Assembly: GCA_028697565.1 (NCBI GenBank)
Contig: JAQVEU010000004.1
Span: 1-18,318 of the forward strand
Reading direction: 5' to 3'
From: Candidatus Ratteibacteria bacterium
GTDB lineage: Bacteria > Ratteibacteria > UBA8468 > B48-G9 > JAFGKM01
DNA length: 18,318 nucleotides
Below the pieces are notes generated by a model. It was not told the DNA's origin, searched no databases, and worked only from the letters and a program-made list of their open reading frames with translations. The translations under genes and the position numbers were made by a program. The stretch's first letter is position 1; the number at the start of each line of letters is the position of its first letter. Of the stretch, positions 1-6,600 are shown piece after piece.

Positions 1-8
1 ATCCTTAC

Positions 9-39
9 TTTTGAGTTTAGAGTTTTGGATTTTGAGTTT
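9..39. repeat. A/T-rich TTTTGAGTTT-type dispersed repeat
   Basis: Two TTTTGAGTTT units with a TTTTGGATTTTGAG stretch between them. The same motif recurs near 3890-3915, 7503-7530, 11322-11348 and 12634-12667, usually as the tail of a G/C-rich hairpin block. Here it lies just upstream of the tRNA gene. The function is unknown. Confidence 0.6.
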
Positions 40-47
40 CCTATATA

Positions 48-118
48 TGGGGGATCGTCTAATGGTAGGACACGAGACTCTGGATCTCGGTGTCTAGGTT
101 CAAATCCTAGTCCCCCAG
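48..118 (+). tRNA. tRNA-Gln (anticodon CUG)
   Basis: A full cloverleaf can be folded. The acceptor stem pairs TGGGGGA (48-54) with TCCCCCA (111-117), and G118 is the discriminator. The D arm pairs GTC with GAC. The anticodon stem CGAGA/TCTCG (73-77, 85-89) encloses loop CTCTGGA, giving anticodon CTG, which reads the Gln codon CAG. The T arm is CTAGG-TTCAAAT-CCTAG (94-110). The 3' CCA is not encoded, so it must be added after transcription. No promoter is visible between the window edge and the gene, and transcription probably starts outside. Confidence 0.96.
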
Positions 119-120
119 TT
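101..120 (+). repeat. 20-bp direct repeat, copy 1 (tRNA-Gln 3' end)
   Basis: This segment covers half of the T loop, the T-stem 3' strand, the acceptor 3' strand and two bases beyond the tRNA. It is repeated without mismatch 188 bp downstream at 289-308. A duplicated tRNA 3' end is the usual footprint of integration at a tRNA gene, though the bracketed segment is far too short to encode an integrase. Confidence 0.85.
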
Positions 121-165
121 TAGCAATCTTCTTTGGAAGAGGATTTGAAGGGAGCGAAGTAAAAA

Positions 166-186
166 ATTGCGATGGGTAAGAGCAAT
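166..186. repeat. hairpin of the TCnTTAyTCnTC-loop family
   Basis: ATTGC (166-170) pairs with GCAAT (182-186). Read on the minus strand the 11-base loop is TCTTACCCATC, close to the loop shared by the hairpins at 207-242, 3764-3787 and 3817-3838. It is the most divergent member. Confidence 0.5.
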
Positions 187-206
187 TTCATCGGGTGGCC
201 GACCCA

Positions 207-242
207 TTGCCAATGCGACGAGTAAGGAGCATTGTTTGGCAA
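207..242. repeat. hairpin of the TCnTTAyTCnTC-loop family, with outer TTGCC/GGCAA arm
   Basis: The outer arm pairs TTGCC (207-211) with GGCAA (238-242), and the inner arm pairs CAATGC with GCATTG (211-234). On the minus strand the 12-base loop is TCCTTACTCGTC. The minus-strand reading of this segment matches 3753-3792 over about 39 bases with a handful of changes, several of which keep the stem paired. Confidence 0.7.
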
Positions 243-288
243 GGATGACGAGATGGTGAGACATCCCAGTAGTGGGATGCGAGGGCGC

Positions 289-308
289 CAAATCCTAGTC
301 CCCCAGTT
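289..308 (+). repeat. 20-bp direct repeat, copy 2 (orphan tRNA-Gln 3' end)
   Basis: Exact copy of 101-120. There is no tRNA body upstream: the preceding bases do not supply the 5' half of the T stem. This is therefore only a duplicated end, as in an attachment-site or target-site duplication. Confidence 0.85.
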
Positions 309-316
309 GCAAAAGG

Positions 317-341
317 CAGTGATTAGTGACCAGTGATTAGT
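317..341 (+). repeat. short tandem repeat (CAGTGATTAGT twice)
   Basis: CAGTGATTAGT occurs at 317-327 and again at 331-341, a 14-base period. It lies in the gene-free region between the tRNA and the first protein gene. No function is apparent. Confidence 0.6.
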
Positions 342-384
342 AAATAAAAAATAGAAAAGGTGATGTAAATGTAAATGATAAGGT

Positions 385-430
385 CTCACCCTCCTCTTAA
401 TCCCCTCCCCTCAAAGGGAGAGGAAGAAAA
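385..430. repeat. G/C-rich CTCCCC..GGGAGAGG dispersed repeat, inverted copy
   Basis: A pyrimidine run (CTCACCCTCC, then CCCCTCCCCTC) followed by GGGAGAGGAAGAAAA. Read on the minus strand it matches the blocks at 3842-3890 and 11246-11325. Together with the elements before it, this accounts for most of the gene-free stretch 119-486. The remainder (342-384, 431-486) shows only the ribosome site of the next gene. Confidence 0.5.
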
Positions 431-486
431 TTACTTTTTGAATACATTACTGATTTATTGTTTTTAACTTTTACAGAGAGGTAGAC

Positions 487-2448
487 ATGGAAAAGAAAGA
501 GTGGTATAAGAATGTATACGGACATATGATGATTGACTATTATGTGGATATACTGCGTGAGATAAGGGCGGAGCGACAGAAAAAACTTAAGTCCATAAAA
601 ACGAGGAAAGAGGCAGAGAGGTATCAGGAGTATGTCCTTTCAGCAATAAAGAAGGCATTTCCTTTGCCAGAAGTGAAGTTACCACTGAATCCGAAGACTA
701 CAGGTGTATTAGAGCAACAGGGATATAGGATAGAAAAGATACTGTTTGAAAGTAGACCGGAGTTCCTTGTTACCGGGAACCTCTATATCCCTGATATGTT
801 GAAAAAGAAGGTACCAGGCGTGCTTGTTCCATGCGGACATGCAGGTATTGAGAGCAAGGCATATCCACTCTATCAGGAGGTATGTATCCGTCTTGTAAAG
901 TCCGGTTTTGTAGTTTTTACATATGACCCTATCAGTCAGGGGGAAAGAGACCAATACTGCTCTATTTCTGATGAAAAAGACCCGCTTCGGATAAACTGTT
1001 GTTATGCCCACAATATGATGGGGAAACAGTTAGAACTCTTGGGGGACTTTTTTGGTGCCTGGCGTGTATGGGATGGAATAAGGGCACTTGACTATCTGCT
1101 TTCAAGGGATGAGGTAGATAAAGAAAGTGTAGGTATCACAGGAAATTCCGGTGGTGGAACACTTACCACATGGCTCTGGGCACTTGATGACCGACTAACT
1201 ATTGCTGCACCTTCCTGTTTTGTTACAACATTTCTTGCAAATCTTGAAAATGAACTGCCTTCTGATAATGAGCAGTGTCCACCTAATGTTATTAGTGCAG
1301 GACTTGAACAGGCGGACTTCTTTATCGCAAGAGCACCGAGACCTGTCCTTTTCCTTGGACAGAGATATGACTTTTTTGACATCAGGGGACTGCAAGAGAC
1401 ATACTCAGATATTAAAAATTTCTACCGTCTCTATAGGGCAGAGGACAATGTAAAGATGTTTATCGGGAACAATATACATGGATATTTCCCTGATGACCAG
1501 AAAGAGATGCTGAAGTTTTTCTGTAGGCATACGGGACTGAAGGTGTATCAAGGGGATGCTGCCCCTTTTGTTCAAAAGAAGGAAGCCCTCTGGGCAACAA
1601 AATGTGGGCAGGTTGTACCTGAAGTGTCTAAGCCCGTATGGGAGATAATCTCTAAAATGGCAAAAAGTATAGCAGAAAACAGAAAGAAGATGTCAGATGA
1701 AAAGATTGTTTCTGTACTAAAAAAGATACTGAATATAAATATTCCAAAGGCAGTTCCTCACTATAGGGTCCTTCGTCCATTTTATATGGAGTCAGATAGG
1801 TATATCACCTGTCGTTATGCAGTGGAGACAGAAAGTAGTATTGTCTCTATACTTTACAAAAAGACCACCGATATAGCCCGTGCCAATGTGTTTGAGGTTG
1901 AGAAAGATATTCATCTCTTTATTCCACACATAAGTGCAATAGAAGATATGGAAAATGAGCCAATGGCGGGCTCTGTTCTTTCAGGGAGTCCTCTGTATGC
2001 ACTGGATGTGCGAGGTATAGGTGTCTCTATGCCCAAAAATGTTGAGGACTTTTCCGACCCTTATGGCTATGACTATATGCTGAAGGCATATGGCCTTATG
2101 TTGGGAAAACCATATTTAGGTCAGCGGGTATATGATGTCCTTATGGTCTTAAATCTTCTTAAAGAAAAGGGGGCAAAGGATATATACCTATATGGCAGGG
2201 GACAGGGCTCTCTCATAGCATTATTTGCAGGGGTGTTCTATAAAGATATTAAGAAGGTTGTCCTGAAAAACTATCCACCTTCTTTCTATCAATGGACACA
2301 GACCCCTTCTGTGCTCTGGCCTGATGCTAATTTTCCACCAGGGGTTATTAAGTATACAGATATCCCTGAACTTTTAGGAATAATGGGTAAGAAGGTGGAA
2401 CTTCTTGAACCCTGGGGACCTGGTATGGAAGGAATAGATGGAAGATAA
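487..2448 (+). CDS. two-domain alpha/beta-hydrolase, acetylxylan-esterase-like
   Basis: A 653-residue protein of the alpha/beta-hydrolase fold that resembles acetylxylan esterase/dienelactone-hydrolase-type enzymes. The N-terminal half (about 90-350) carries the nucleophile motif G219-N-S221-G-G, a candidate acid at D295 or D298 (GQRYDFFD) and the catalytic histidine H331 (NNIHGY). The C-terminal half (about 480-620) repeats the fold in weakened form: the elbow reads GRGQG at 570-574, with glycine where the serine should be, so this half is probably structural. There is no signal peptide, so it should be cytoplasmic. AGAGAGGT lies 5 bases before the ATG. It overlaps the next gene by 11 bases. 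An esterase that removes acetyl groups from imported sugars is plausible, but the substrate is not shown by the sequence. Confidence 0.8.
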   Translation: MEKKEWYKNVYGHMMIDYYVDILREIRAERQKKLKSIKTRKEAERYQEYVLSAIKKAFPLPEVKLPLNPKTTGVLEQQGYRIEKILFESRPEFLVTGNLYIPDMLKKKVPGVLVPCGHAGIESKAYPLYQEVCIRLVKSGFVVFTYDPISQGERDQYCSISDEKDPLRINCCYAHNMMGKQLELLGDFFGAWRVWDGIRALDYLLSRDEVDKESVGITGNSGGGTLTTWLWALDDRLTIAAPSCFVTTFLANLENELPSDNEQCPPNVISAGLEQADFFIARAPRPVLFLGQRYDFFDIRGLQETYSDIKNFYRLYRAEDNVKMFIGNNIHGYFPDDQKEMLKFFCRHTGLKVYQGDAAPFVQKKEALWATKCGQVVPEVSKPVWEIISKMAKSIAENRKKMSDEKIVSVLKKILNINIPKAVPHYRVLRPFYMESDRYITCRYAVETESSIVSILYKKTTDIARANVFEVEKDIHLFIPHISAIEDMENEPMAGSVLSGSPLYALDVRGIGVSMPKNVEDFSDPYGYDYMLKAYGLMLGKPYLGQRVYDVLMVLNLLKEKGAKDIYLYGRGQGSLIALFAGVFYKDIKKVVLKNYPPSFYQWTQTPSVLWPDANFPPGVIKYTDIPELLGIMGKKVELLEPWGPGMEGIDGR

Positions 2449-2953
2449 GATATTGCAGGAGATTACTGATTCTGCAAAGGGACTGAAAGAGCAGGACTAT
2501 AGACATCTTGCCTCTTGTGTCAGAAAGGCAGAGAGGATATTTGTTGTTGGCACAGGAAGGAGTGGACTTATAGGAAGGTGTTTTGCAGTAAGGTTAAGGC
2601 ACCTTGGGATTGAAAGTTATATTGTAGGTGAGACGGTCTGCCCGTCGATAAAAAGGGGGGACCTATTGGTTGCTATATCATCTTCAGGTAAAAAGAAGAC
2701 AGTGATAGATATTGCAGAAACAGGTAAGAAGGCAGGGGCAAAGGTAGTTGTTATCACATCTGAAAAAAACACTTCTTTAACAAGGTTATCTGACCATACG
2801 ATATTGATACCTGTAAAAAGTTCTGTCCAGTTTGGTGGCTCACTTTTTGAGCAGGTATCCCTTATATTTCTTGATACCTTTGTGGAGAGATTCAGGAAAC
2901 AGCATGGTATCTCTCACCAGGATATGTCCAAAAGGCACACCAATTTAGAGTAG
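2438..2953 (+). CDS. hxlB: 6-phospho-3-hexuloisomerase (SIS domain)
   Basis: A 171-residue single SIS-domain protein, the normal length for 6-phospho-3-hexuloisomerase, which interconverts 3-hexulose 6-phosphate and fructose 6-phosphate in the ribulose monophosphate pathway. Visible motifs are the phosphosugar loop GTGRSG (38-43), SSSG (81-84), the family-typical SVQFGGSLFEQ (129-139) and the C-terminal MSKRHTNLE. The start lies inside the end of the esterase gene with GGAAGGA 4 bases upstream, so the two are translationally coupled. The usual partner, 3-hexulose-6-phosphate synthase, is not in this window. A broader phosphosugar isomerase role is possible. Confidence 0.85.
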   Translation: MEDKILQEITDSAKGLKEQDYRHLASCVRKAERIFVVGTGRSGLIGRCFAVRLRHLGIESYIVGETVCPSIKRGDLLVAISSSGKKKTVIDIAETGKKAGAKVVVITSEKNTSLTRLSDHTILIPVKSSVQFGGSLFEQVSLIFLDTFVERFRKQHGISHQDMSKRHTNLE

Positions 2954-3044
2954 GAGGTAAAAGATCTAAAAACCTTCACTCTTACCCTCCCCACGTAATA
3001 ATTCAGTACCCCCGTGTTATACTAAGGAGAAAACATAAAACTCA

Positions 3045-3094
3045 AAATGTAAAATTTTTTCCTATCTCCACTACTTATTTTCCATTTTACATTT
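3045..3094. repeat. 11-bp perfect inverted repeat downstream of hxlB
   Basis: AAATGTAAAAT (3045-3055) is matched by its reverse complement at 3084-3094 across a 28-base spacer. It sits between the convergent ends of hxlB and the ferritin-like gene. The stem is A/T only and the loop is long, so it is a weak terminator candidate at best. The rest of 2954-3179 shows nothing I can assign. Confidence 0.35.
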
Positions 3095-3179
3095 CTAATT
3101 ACTCTGTGTTTTCTTTACTCTATTCTATCCCCTATTTCTTTGTTAACATGTGACTTCCGGCTGCTGATATTTAAGTGAC

Positions 3180-3656
3180 CTATTTTTGCTGAAGTTTTGC
3201 CTTCAGTGTGGAAAGTTGAACAAAGTGGCTTCTTTCTTCTTCTATTATTTTATCCATTATAGAGTGTTGTGTTGGTGGAACCACTACCTTTGTCTCAAGG
3301 TAATACATTATAGAGTCAAGTTCACGTCTTATAGCAAAGTCAATCACCTTTATAATGCCCGATATATCTAACTCTTTTTCTATCTCAGCAGGAAACACAA
3401 CTGCATCAGCATATGACCTGAGATAACTAAAGTATTCTCCGGGATATGTCTCAGGTGGCTCATACGTTTTTATACCCTTTACCATCTCTGAAAATGTCTT
3501 TCTGTGTCTTACCTCTTCATCTGCAAGAAATATAAAAATTTTCTTTAACTCACTATCGGAAATCTTTTCTGCTACCTTCCTGTACAACTTTTCACCGTTT
3601 TCCTCTATCCTTATTGCAAACTGCAAGACCTCACTCACATCAAAAAACACACCCAT
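3180..3656 (-). CDS. rubrerythrin-like ferritin-family diiron protein
   Basis: A 158-residue four-helix-bundle protein of the ferritin/rubrerythrin superfamily. Diiron ligands can be placed: E19 (RIEEN), E48-V-R-H51, E112 (AIRREL) and E141-R-S-H144, the two E-x-x-H motifs being diagnostic. There is no C-terminal rubredoxin domain, so it is the erythrin type and would need outside rubredoxin, which is encoded a few genes upstream. The likely role is peroxide reduction or iron handling in the cytoplasm. AAAGGGGG precedes the ATG. It reads in the same direction as the stress operon but is separated from it by a 283-base gap holding repeats, so co-transcription is uncertain. Confidence 0.82.
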   Translation of the reverse strand: MGVFFDVSEVLQFAIRIEENGEKLYRKVAEKISDSELKKIFIFLADEEVRHRKTFSEMVKGIKTYEPPETYPGEYFSYLRSYADAVVFPAEIEKELDISGIIKVIDFAIRRELDSIMYYLETKVVVPPTQHSIMDKIIEEERSHFVQLSTLKAKLQQK

Positions 3657-3755
3657 TTTCTTACCCCCTTTGTTGAAATTCCAACCCCCTTTTCCCTCAC
3701 CCGTCTTGCCCTAACGGGCTTCGGTCAACGGGGGCAGTTCACCAACTCACTGCCC

Positions 3756-3791
3756 TTGCCAAACGATGCTCGTTATTCCTCGCATCGGCAA
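3756..3791. repeat. hairpin of the TCnTTAyTCnTC-loop family
   Basis: The outer arm is TTGCC/GGCAA, the inner arm CGATGC (3764-3769)/GCATCG (3782-3787), and the 12-base loop TCGTTATTCCTC. It is the plus-strand counterpart of the element at 207-242. A smaller GCCC-TAAC-GGGC hairpin lies at 3708-3719. Confidence 0.7.
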
Positions 3792-3816
3792 TACTATCTC
3801 GCCCTCTGTGCTATAC

Positions 3817-3838
3817 GGTGCTCATTATTCTTCGCACC
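3817..3838. repeat. hairpin of the TCnTTAyTCnTC-loop family
   Basis: GGTGC (3817-3821) pairs with GCACC (3834-3838) around loop TCATTATTCTTC. Compared with the neighbour at 3764-3787, the A:T pair in the stem has become G:C with both sides changed. Confidence 0.7.
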
Positions 3839-3841
3839 AGC

Positions 3842-3915
3842 ACCCCTCTCCCCGCTCTGCGGGGAGAGGATAAAGGTGAGGGGAGAAAATTTTGAGTTTT
3901 GGATTTATAGTTTGA
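3842..3915. repeat. composite repeat: G/C hairpin block plus TTTTGAGTTTTGG tail
   Basis: CCCTCTCCCC and GGGGAGAGG form a strong hairpin around CTCTGC. GGTGAGGGGAGAAAA follows, then the tail TTTTGAGTTTTGGATTT. The same order recurs at 11246-11348 and, in a longer form, at 7348-7530. It fills the gap between the ferritin-like gene and the Cys-rich gene. Confidence 0.6.
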
Positions 3916-3939
3916 TACTCTACTTCCTTATTTCTCCGG

Positions 3940-4065
3940 CTATTTCTTCTTTTCTACCATCTTCTGACCACAACAAACTTCCTGTTTTTCTGCCTCTCTT
4001 CCGCATATTTTACACACATAATTCCCCTTCCCTGCTTTTTTCGTGCCACAGCAACATTTACACAT
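3940..4065 (-). CDS. 41-residue cysteine-rich putative metal-binding protein
   Basis: A short gene starting at ATG 4065 and ending at TAG 3940. It begins MCKCCCGTKK and has eight cysteines (2, 4, 5, 6, 18, 21, 31, 32), including C18-K-I-C21-G and C31-C32-G-Q-K-M, arranged like a zinc-ribbon or rubredoxin-type metal knuckle. The rest is mostly Lys and Glu. A perfect GGAGG lies 5 bases upstream, and the gene follows the AhpD-like gene by 14 bases, so it is clearly the next cistron of the stress operon. A metal or iron-sulfur site, or a small electron carrier, is inferred. I do not recognise a named family with certainty. Confidence 0.75.
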   Translation of the reverse strand: MCKCCCGTKKAGKGNYVCKICGREAEKQEVCCGQKMVEKKK

Positions 4066-4079
4066 AGCATCCTCCTTTT

Positions 4080-4415
4080 TTATGTTTTCTCTTTTACCAT
4101 TTCTATTGCTTCAATAAGTTCTGTTAGATATGCATATGCAGGACCTCCACCCATCAATACCGCTACTATACCTGCCTCCACAATCTCATCTTCAGTCGCA
4201 CCTGCCTTAAATGCGTTTTTTGTATGTATCCCTATACAATAACTGCACCTTAAAGCAACAGCAATACCCACACAGATAAGTTCCTTTGTCTTTAAATCAA
4301 GTTTCCCATTTTTCATTACTGTATCTACAAACTCACCAAACTTTTTCATTTCTTCTGGATTTTTTACTGATAACTCTGCCATCGCTTTTTTGAATTTTCC
4401 CATCAATTCTTTCAT
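4080..4415 (-). CDS. AhpD-like carboxymuconolactone decarboxylase-family protein
   Basis: A 111-residue all-helical protein of the AhpD/carboxymuconolactone decarboxylase family. The redox motif C57-S-Y-C60-I-G-I-H64 followed by TKNAFKAGAT is the standard active-site helix, so it should act as a thiol-disulfide peroxidase-type enzyme rather than a decarboxylase. Its place between superoxide reductase and the Cys-rich protein supports a role in removing the peroxide that superoxide reductase makes. AAAGGAGG lies 8-9 bases before the ATG, and the gap to the superoxide reductase gene is 16 bases. The physiological electron donor is not shown by the sequence. Confidence 0.85.
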   Translation of the reverse strand: MKELMGKFKKAMAELSVKNPEEMKKFGEFVDTVMKNGKLDLKTKELICVGIAVALRCSYCIGIHTKNAFKAGATEDEIVEAGIVAVLMGGGPAYAYLTELIEAIEMVKEKT

Positions 4416-4431
4416 TTTTACGATACCTCCT

Positions 4432-4815
4432 TTAGAATTTTAGTTCCGTTGAGTTTTCCCACAGTCCATGTATGTTGCAGTAGGAGGTAGCAAAGATTTT
4501 ACCTCCCTTAGATGTCTTAAATGTTGTCTGAATAACGGGTTCTGTATAAACAGAACTGGTATCTGAACCCTCTGTGGAGGCACCATGTGCAAGGAAGTCA
4601 TATCTGCCTATCTGATAAGGAAATTTCTCCCCATCAGGAAGAAAATAGACCTCTATCCATACAATATGGTGGGCGGTAGTATTTGGATGCTTTATCTCCT
4701 TTCCCACAGAAATTTCAATTTTAATTCCTTTATTAACATCCCTTTCAAGCACTTCAATTACTGGTATATGCTTTTCCTTTTTCCAATCAGCACTTTGATA
4801 TAAGTCGCTTATCAT
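4432..4815 (-). CDS. superoxide reductase (1Fe neelaredoxin type)
   Basis: A 127-residue superoxide reductase that turns superoxide into hydrogen peroxide with electrons from rubredoxin. The catalytic-site motif E14-K15-H16-I-P is present, and the Fe(His)4Cys centre can be placed at H16, H43, H49, C113 and H116 (SYCNIHGLWE). The N-terminal desulforedoxin domain is absent, so this is the short neelaredoxin class. A GGGGG ribosome site precedes the start, 13 bases after the flavodiiron gene ends. The grouping with rubredoxin and flavodiiron protein is the classic anaerobic defence set. Confidence 0.95.
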   Translation of the reverse strand: MISDLYQSADWKKEKHIPVIEVLERDVNKGIKIEISVGKEIKHPNTTAHHIVWIEVYFLPDGEKFPYQIGRYDFLAHGASTEGSDTSSVYTEPVIQTTFKTSKGGKIFATSYCNIHGLWENSTELKF

Positions 4816-4828
4816 ATAAACCCCCTGA

Positions 4829-5998
4829 TTATTGTAGTTCTTTATGTTTATTTACTATATCATCTGCAAGTTTCGTAAGAGCAATAAAATCATCTTTTTG
4901 AGGATAGCCATTTACTATTACTGGTTCAATAATCTCTATATCCTTCGGCAGCATCTCTGTAATTACCTTTAGCATATTACTACCCCATCCAAAAGAACCG
5001 ATAACAGATATATTTCTTGTTTTTGGCCTTAAAACCTTAAATAGATAGGTAGCATAAACAGCAGAAGGATGTGGACCACCAAGCACAGCAGGAGTTCCTA
5101 ATACAACAGTCGCAGCATCTACAAGTGCCCCCGCAAGTTCTCCTATATCTGTAACTGTAAGATTAAACGGTTTTACGGTAATATCCCTTTTGGTTAGTTC
5201 ATCTATAAAATAGTCCACCATCTTCTCAACACTTCCATGCATAGAGACATAGGGAATAACAACCTCATTTTTGACACTATCGGATACCCAGTCCTTATAT
5301 GCATTTATGATAAAGTCAGGGCTATTATGGATAGGACCATGACTGGGTGCAACTATGTCAAACTCAAGACCTGCAAGTAAATCAAGGTGTTTTTTTATAT
5401 GACTTCTAAAAGGCATCATAATTTCTGCATAATACCTTTTTGCTGCATCATAAACCTTTCTATTATCTGTAGAATAAAAACTGCTTGTAGAAAGATGAGA
5501 ACCAAAAAGGTCACAGGTAAAAAGAACTCTATCCTGTCCACTATAGGTAATAATGGTCTCAGGCCAGTGGACCCATGGTGTATAGAAGAACTTGAGTGTA
5601 CGGCTACCGATATTTATTTCTTCCTCGTTTTTGACTTTAATAATACTCTCATCAGGTATCAGTAATAATTTATTAAGTAGTATAGCCCCTTTTTCTCCTG
5701 TTATAACCTTTGCTTCAGGAAAGGCATTAAGAACAGCAGGGATGCCTCCTGCGTGGTCCTGTTCTGAGTGGTTTGAAACTACATAGTCAATCCTGCCCTC
5801 GCTGATTTTTTTGAGTATAGATATAAACTTATCTGTCTTCCTCGGGTCGGATGTATCAATAAGTACATTTTTTCTATCCTTTATAAGATAGGCATTATAT
5901 GTTGTTCCATCAGGAAGTGGTATAAGCTCATCAAAGAGCCGTCTGTCCCAGTCGTTTATTATTATTCCATATACATCCTTTTTTATCTCCCTTACCAT
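4829..5998 (-). CDS. flavodiiron protein (rubredoxin:oxygen/NO oxidoreductase)
   Basis: A 389-residue A-type flavodiiron protein: an N-terminal metallo-beta-lactamase-like diiron domain (about 1-240) joined to a flavodoxin domain (about 245-389). All the expected diiron ligands appear: H77-x-E79-x-D81-H82, H144 (WVHWPET), D163 (CDLFG) and H220 (APSHGPIH). The FMN phosphate loop is the SMHGSV segment at 252-257. It reduces oxygen to water, or NO to nitrous oxide, using electrons from rubredoxin, whose gene ends 15 bases upstream. AAGGAG lies 8 bases before the ATG. The sequence alone does not decide between O2 and NO. Confidence 0.95.
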   Translation of the reverse strand: MVREIKKDVYGIIINDWDRRLFDELIPLPDGTTYNAYLIKDRKNVLIDTSDPRKTDKFISILKKISEGRIDYVVSNHSEQDHAGGIPAVLNAFPEAKVITGEKGAILLNKLLLIPDESIIKVKNEEEINIGSRTLKFFYTPWVHWPETIITYSGQDRVLFTCDLFGSHLSTSSFYSTDNRKVYDAAKRYYAEIMMPFRSHIKKHLDLLAGLEFDIVAPSHGPIHNSPDFIINAYKDWVSDSVKNEVVIPYVSMHGSVEKMVDYFIDELTKRDITVKPFNLTVTDIGELAGALVDAATVVLGTPAVLGGPHPSAVYATYLFKVLRPKTRNISVIGSFGWGSNMLKVITEMLPKDIEIIEPVIVNGYPQKDDFIALTKLADDIVNKHKELQ

Positions 5999-6013
5999 AA
6001 CAAATACTCCTTT

Positions 6014-6178
6014 TCAGTTGCCCTCTTTTTCAAACTTGTCCTTACTTGCACCACATACAGGACATGTCCAGTCATCTGGAAGTTCCTCAAAAGGTGTTCC
6101 TGGCACAATTCCGTTATCAGGGTCTCCTTTTTCCGGGTCATATATATAGCCACATACACTACAGACATATCTATCCAT
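6014..6178 (-). CDS. rubredoxin
   Basis: A 54-residue rubredoxin, starting at ATG 6178 and ending at TGA 6014. The FeS4 ligands are C6-S-V-C9-G-Y and C39-P-V-C42-G-A. The usual YIYDPEKGDPDNGI and PGTPFEELPDDW segments lie between, so this is the standard length and fold. It is a cytoplasmic one-electron carrier for the flavodiiron protein, superoxide reductase and ferritin-like protein encoded downstream. The stop of the PerR-like gene and this start share one base (TAATG), which implies coupled translation. Confidence 0.97.
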   Translation of the reverse strand: MDRYVCSVCGYIYDPEKGDPDNGIVPGTPFEELPDDWTCPVCGASKDKFEKEGN

Positions 6179-6600
6179 TATTGCTTCCCCCCTTTCTTTT
6201 TACACTCTCTGCATATACCCCTGAAATAAAGATGGTGTTCATCTATTAGATGTCCGTCTATCTCTTTCTGTTTCAAGACATCGCATCTGTGGAATATGTC
6301 ATATAAAGCACCACACCTTTTACACTTAAAGTGTATGTGTGGCTCTTCAGAATAGTCATATCGTACCTCATCCTCTTCTGTGGTAACCATTGAGACAATT
6401 TTTTTGTCAACGAAGACCTTTAGTGTATTATAAACAGTGGTCTTTGAAAGGGTTGGTATATCAGTTAGAAGTTTTTTATATACATCATCAACAGATGGAT
6501 GTATTCTGTTATTTATAAGGAACTCAAGAATTTTCAACCTGTGATATGAGACAGGTACCTCGTTATTCTCAAGTATTTTTGATATATCTTCCTTTTTCAC
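6178..6600 (-). CDS. perR: PerR-like Fur-family peroxide-sensing repressor
   Basis: A 140-residue Fur-family regulator with an N-terminal winged helix (recognition segment near LSKTTVYNTLKVF, 51-63) and a C-terminal dimerisation domain. Structural zinc cysteines are C93-x-x-C96 and C130-x-x-C133. Lined up with Bacillus subtilis PerR, the whole regulatory-metal set is kept: H34, D82, H88, H90 and D101. The last is Asp, which in PerR goes with peroxide sensing by histidine oxidation, whereas Fur tends to have Glu there. It starts at GTG, overlapping the glycosylase stop by 4 bases (GTGA), with AAGGAGAT upstream. It should repress its own operon. Assignment as PerR rather than Fur is inferred from ligands and neighbours. 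Confidence 0.85.
   Translation of the reverse strand: MKKEDISKILENNEVPVSYHRLKILEFLINNRIHPSVDDVYKKLLTDIPTLSKTTVYNTLKVFVDKKIVSMVTTEEDEVRYDYSEEPHIHFKCKRCGALYDIFHRCDVLKQKEIDGHLIDEHHLYFRGICRECKKKGGKQ

Larger units (their letters stand above)
119..288. mobile_element. short non-coding hairpin element inserted at the tRNA 3' end
   Basis: About 170 bp lie between the two copies of the tRNA 3' end, with no convincing reading frame. The segment contains two hairpins (166-186 and 207-242) of the family also seen at 3756-3838, and a third short one near 263-280 (CATCCC/GGGATG). Being bracketed by an exact direct repeat suggests it arrived as a unit, or is what remains of a larger insertion. Mobility is inferred. 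Confidence 0.45.

Noticed and set aside
42..47. TATATA as the -10 box for tRNA-Gln
   Set aside because: It touches the mature 5' end of the tRNA, so transcription would begin inside the gene.
3673..3686. Near-palindrome GTTGAAATTCCAAC upstream of the ferritin-like gene as an operator
   Set aside because: It is imperfect at the centre, does not resemble the PerR-type site at 7231-7245, and no promoter can be placed beside it.
166..3838. Hairpin repeats as a CRISPR array
   Set aside because: The copies are degenerate, occur in only two short groups, and are not separated by regular unique spacers.
3756..4067. Open frame of 103 codons on the plus strand
   Set aside because: Its first half is the hairpin repeat and G/C block, its second half is antisense to the Cys-rich gene, and it has no ribosome site.
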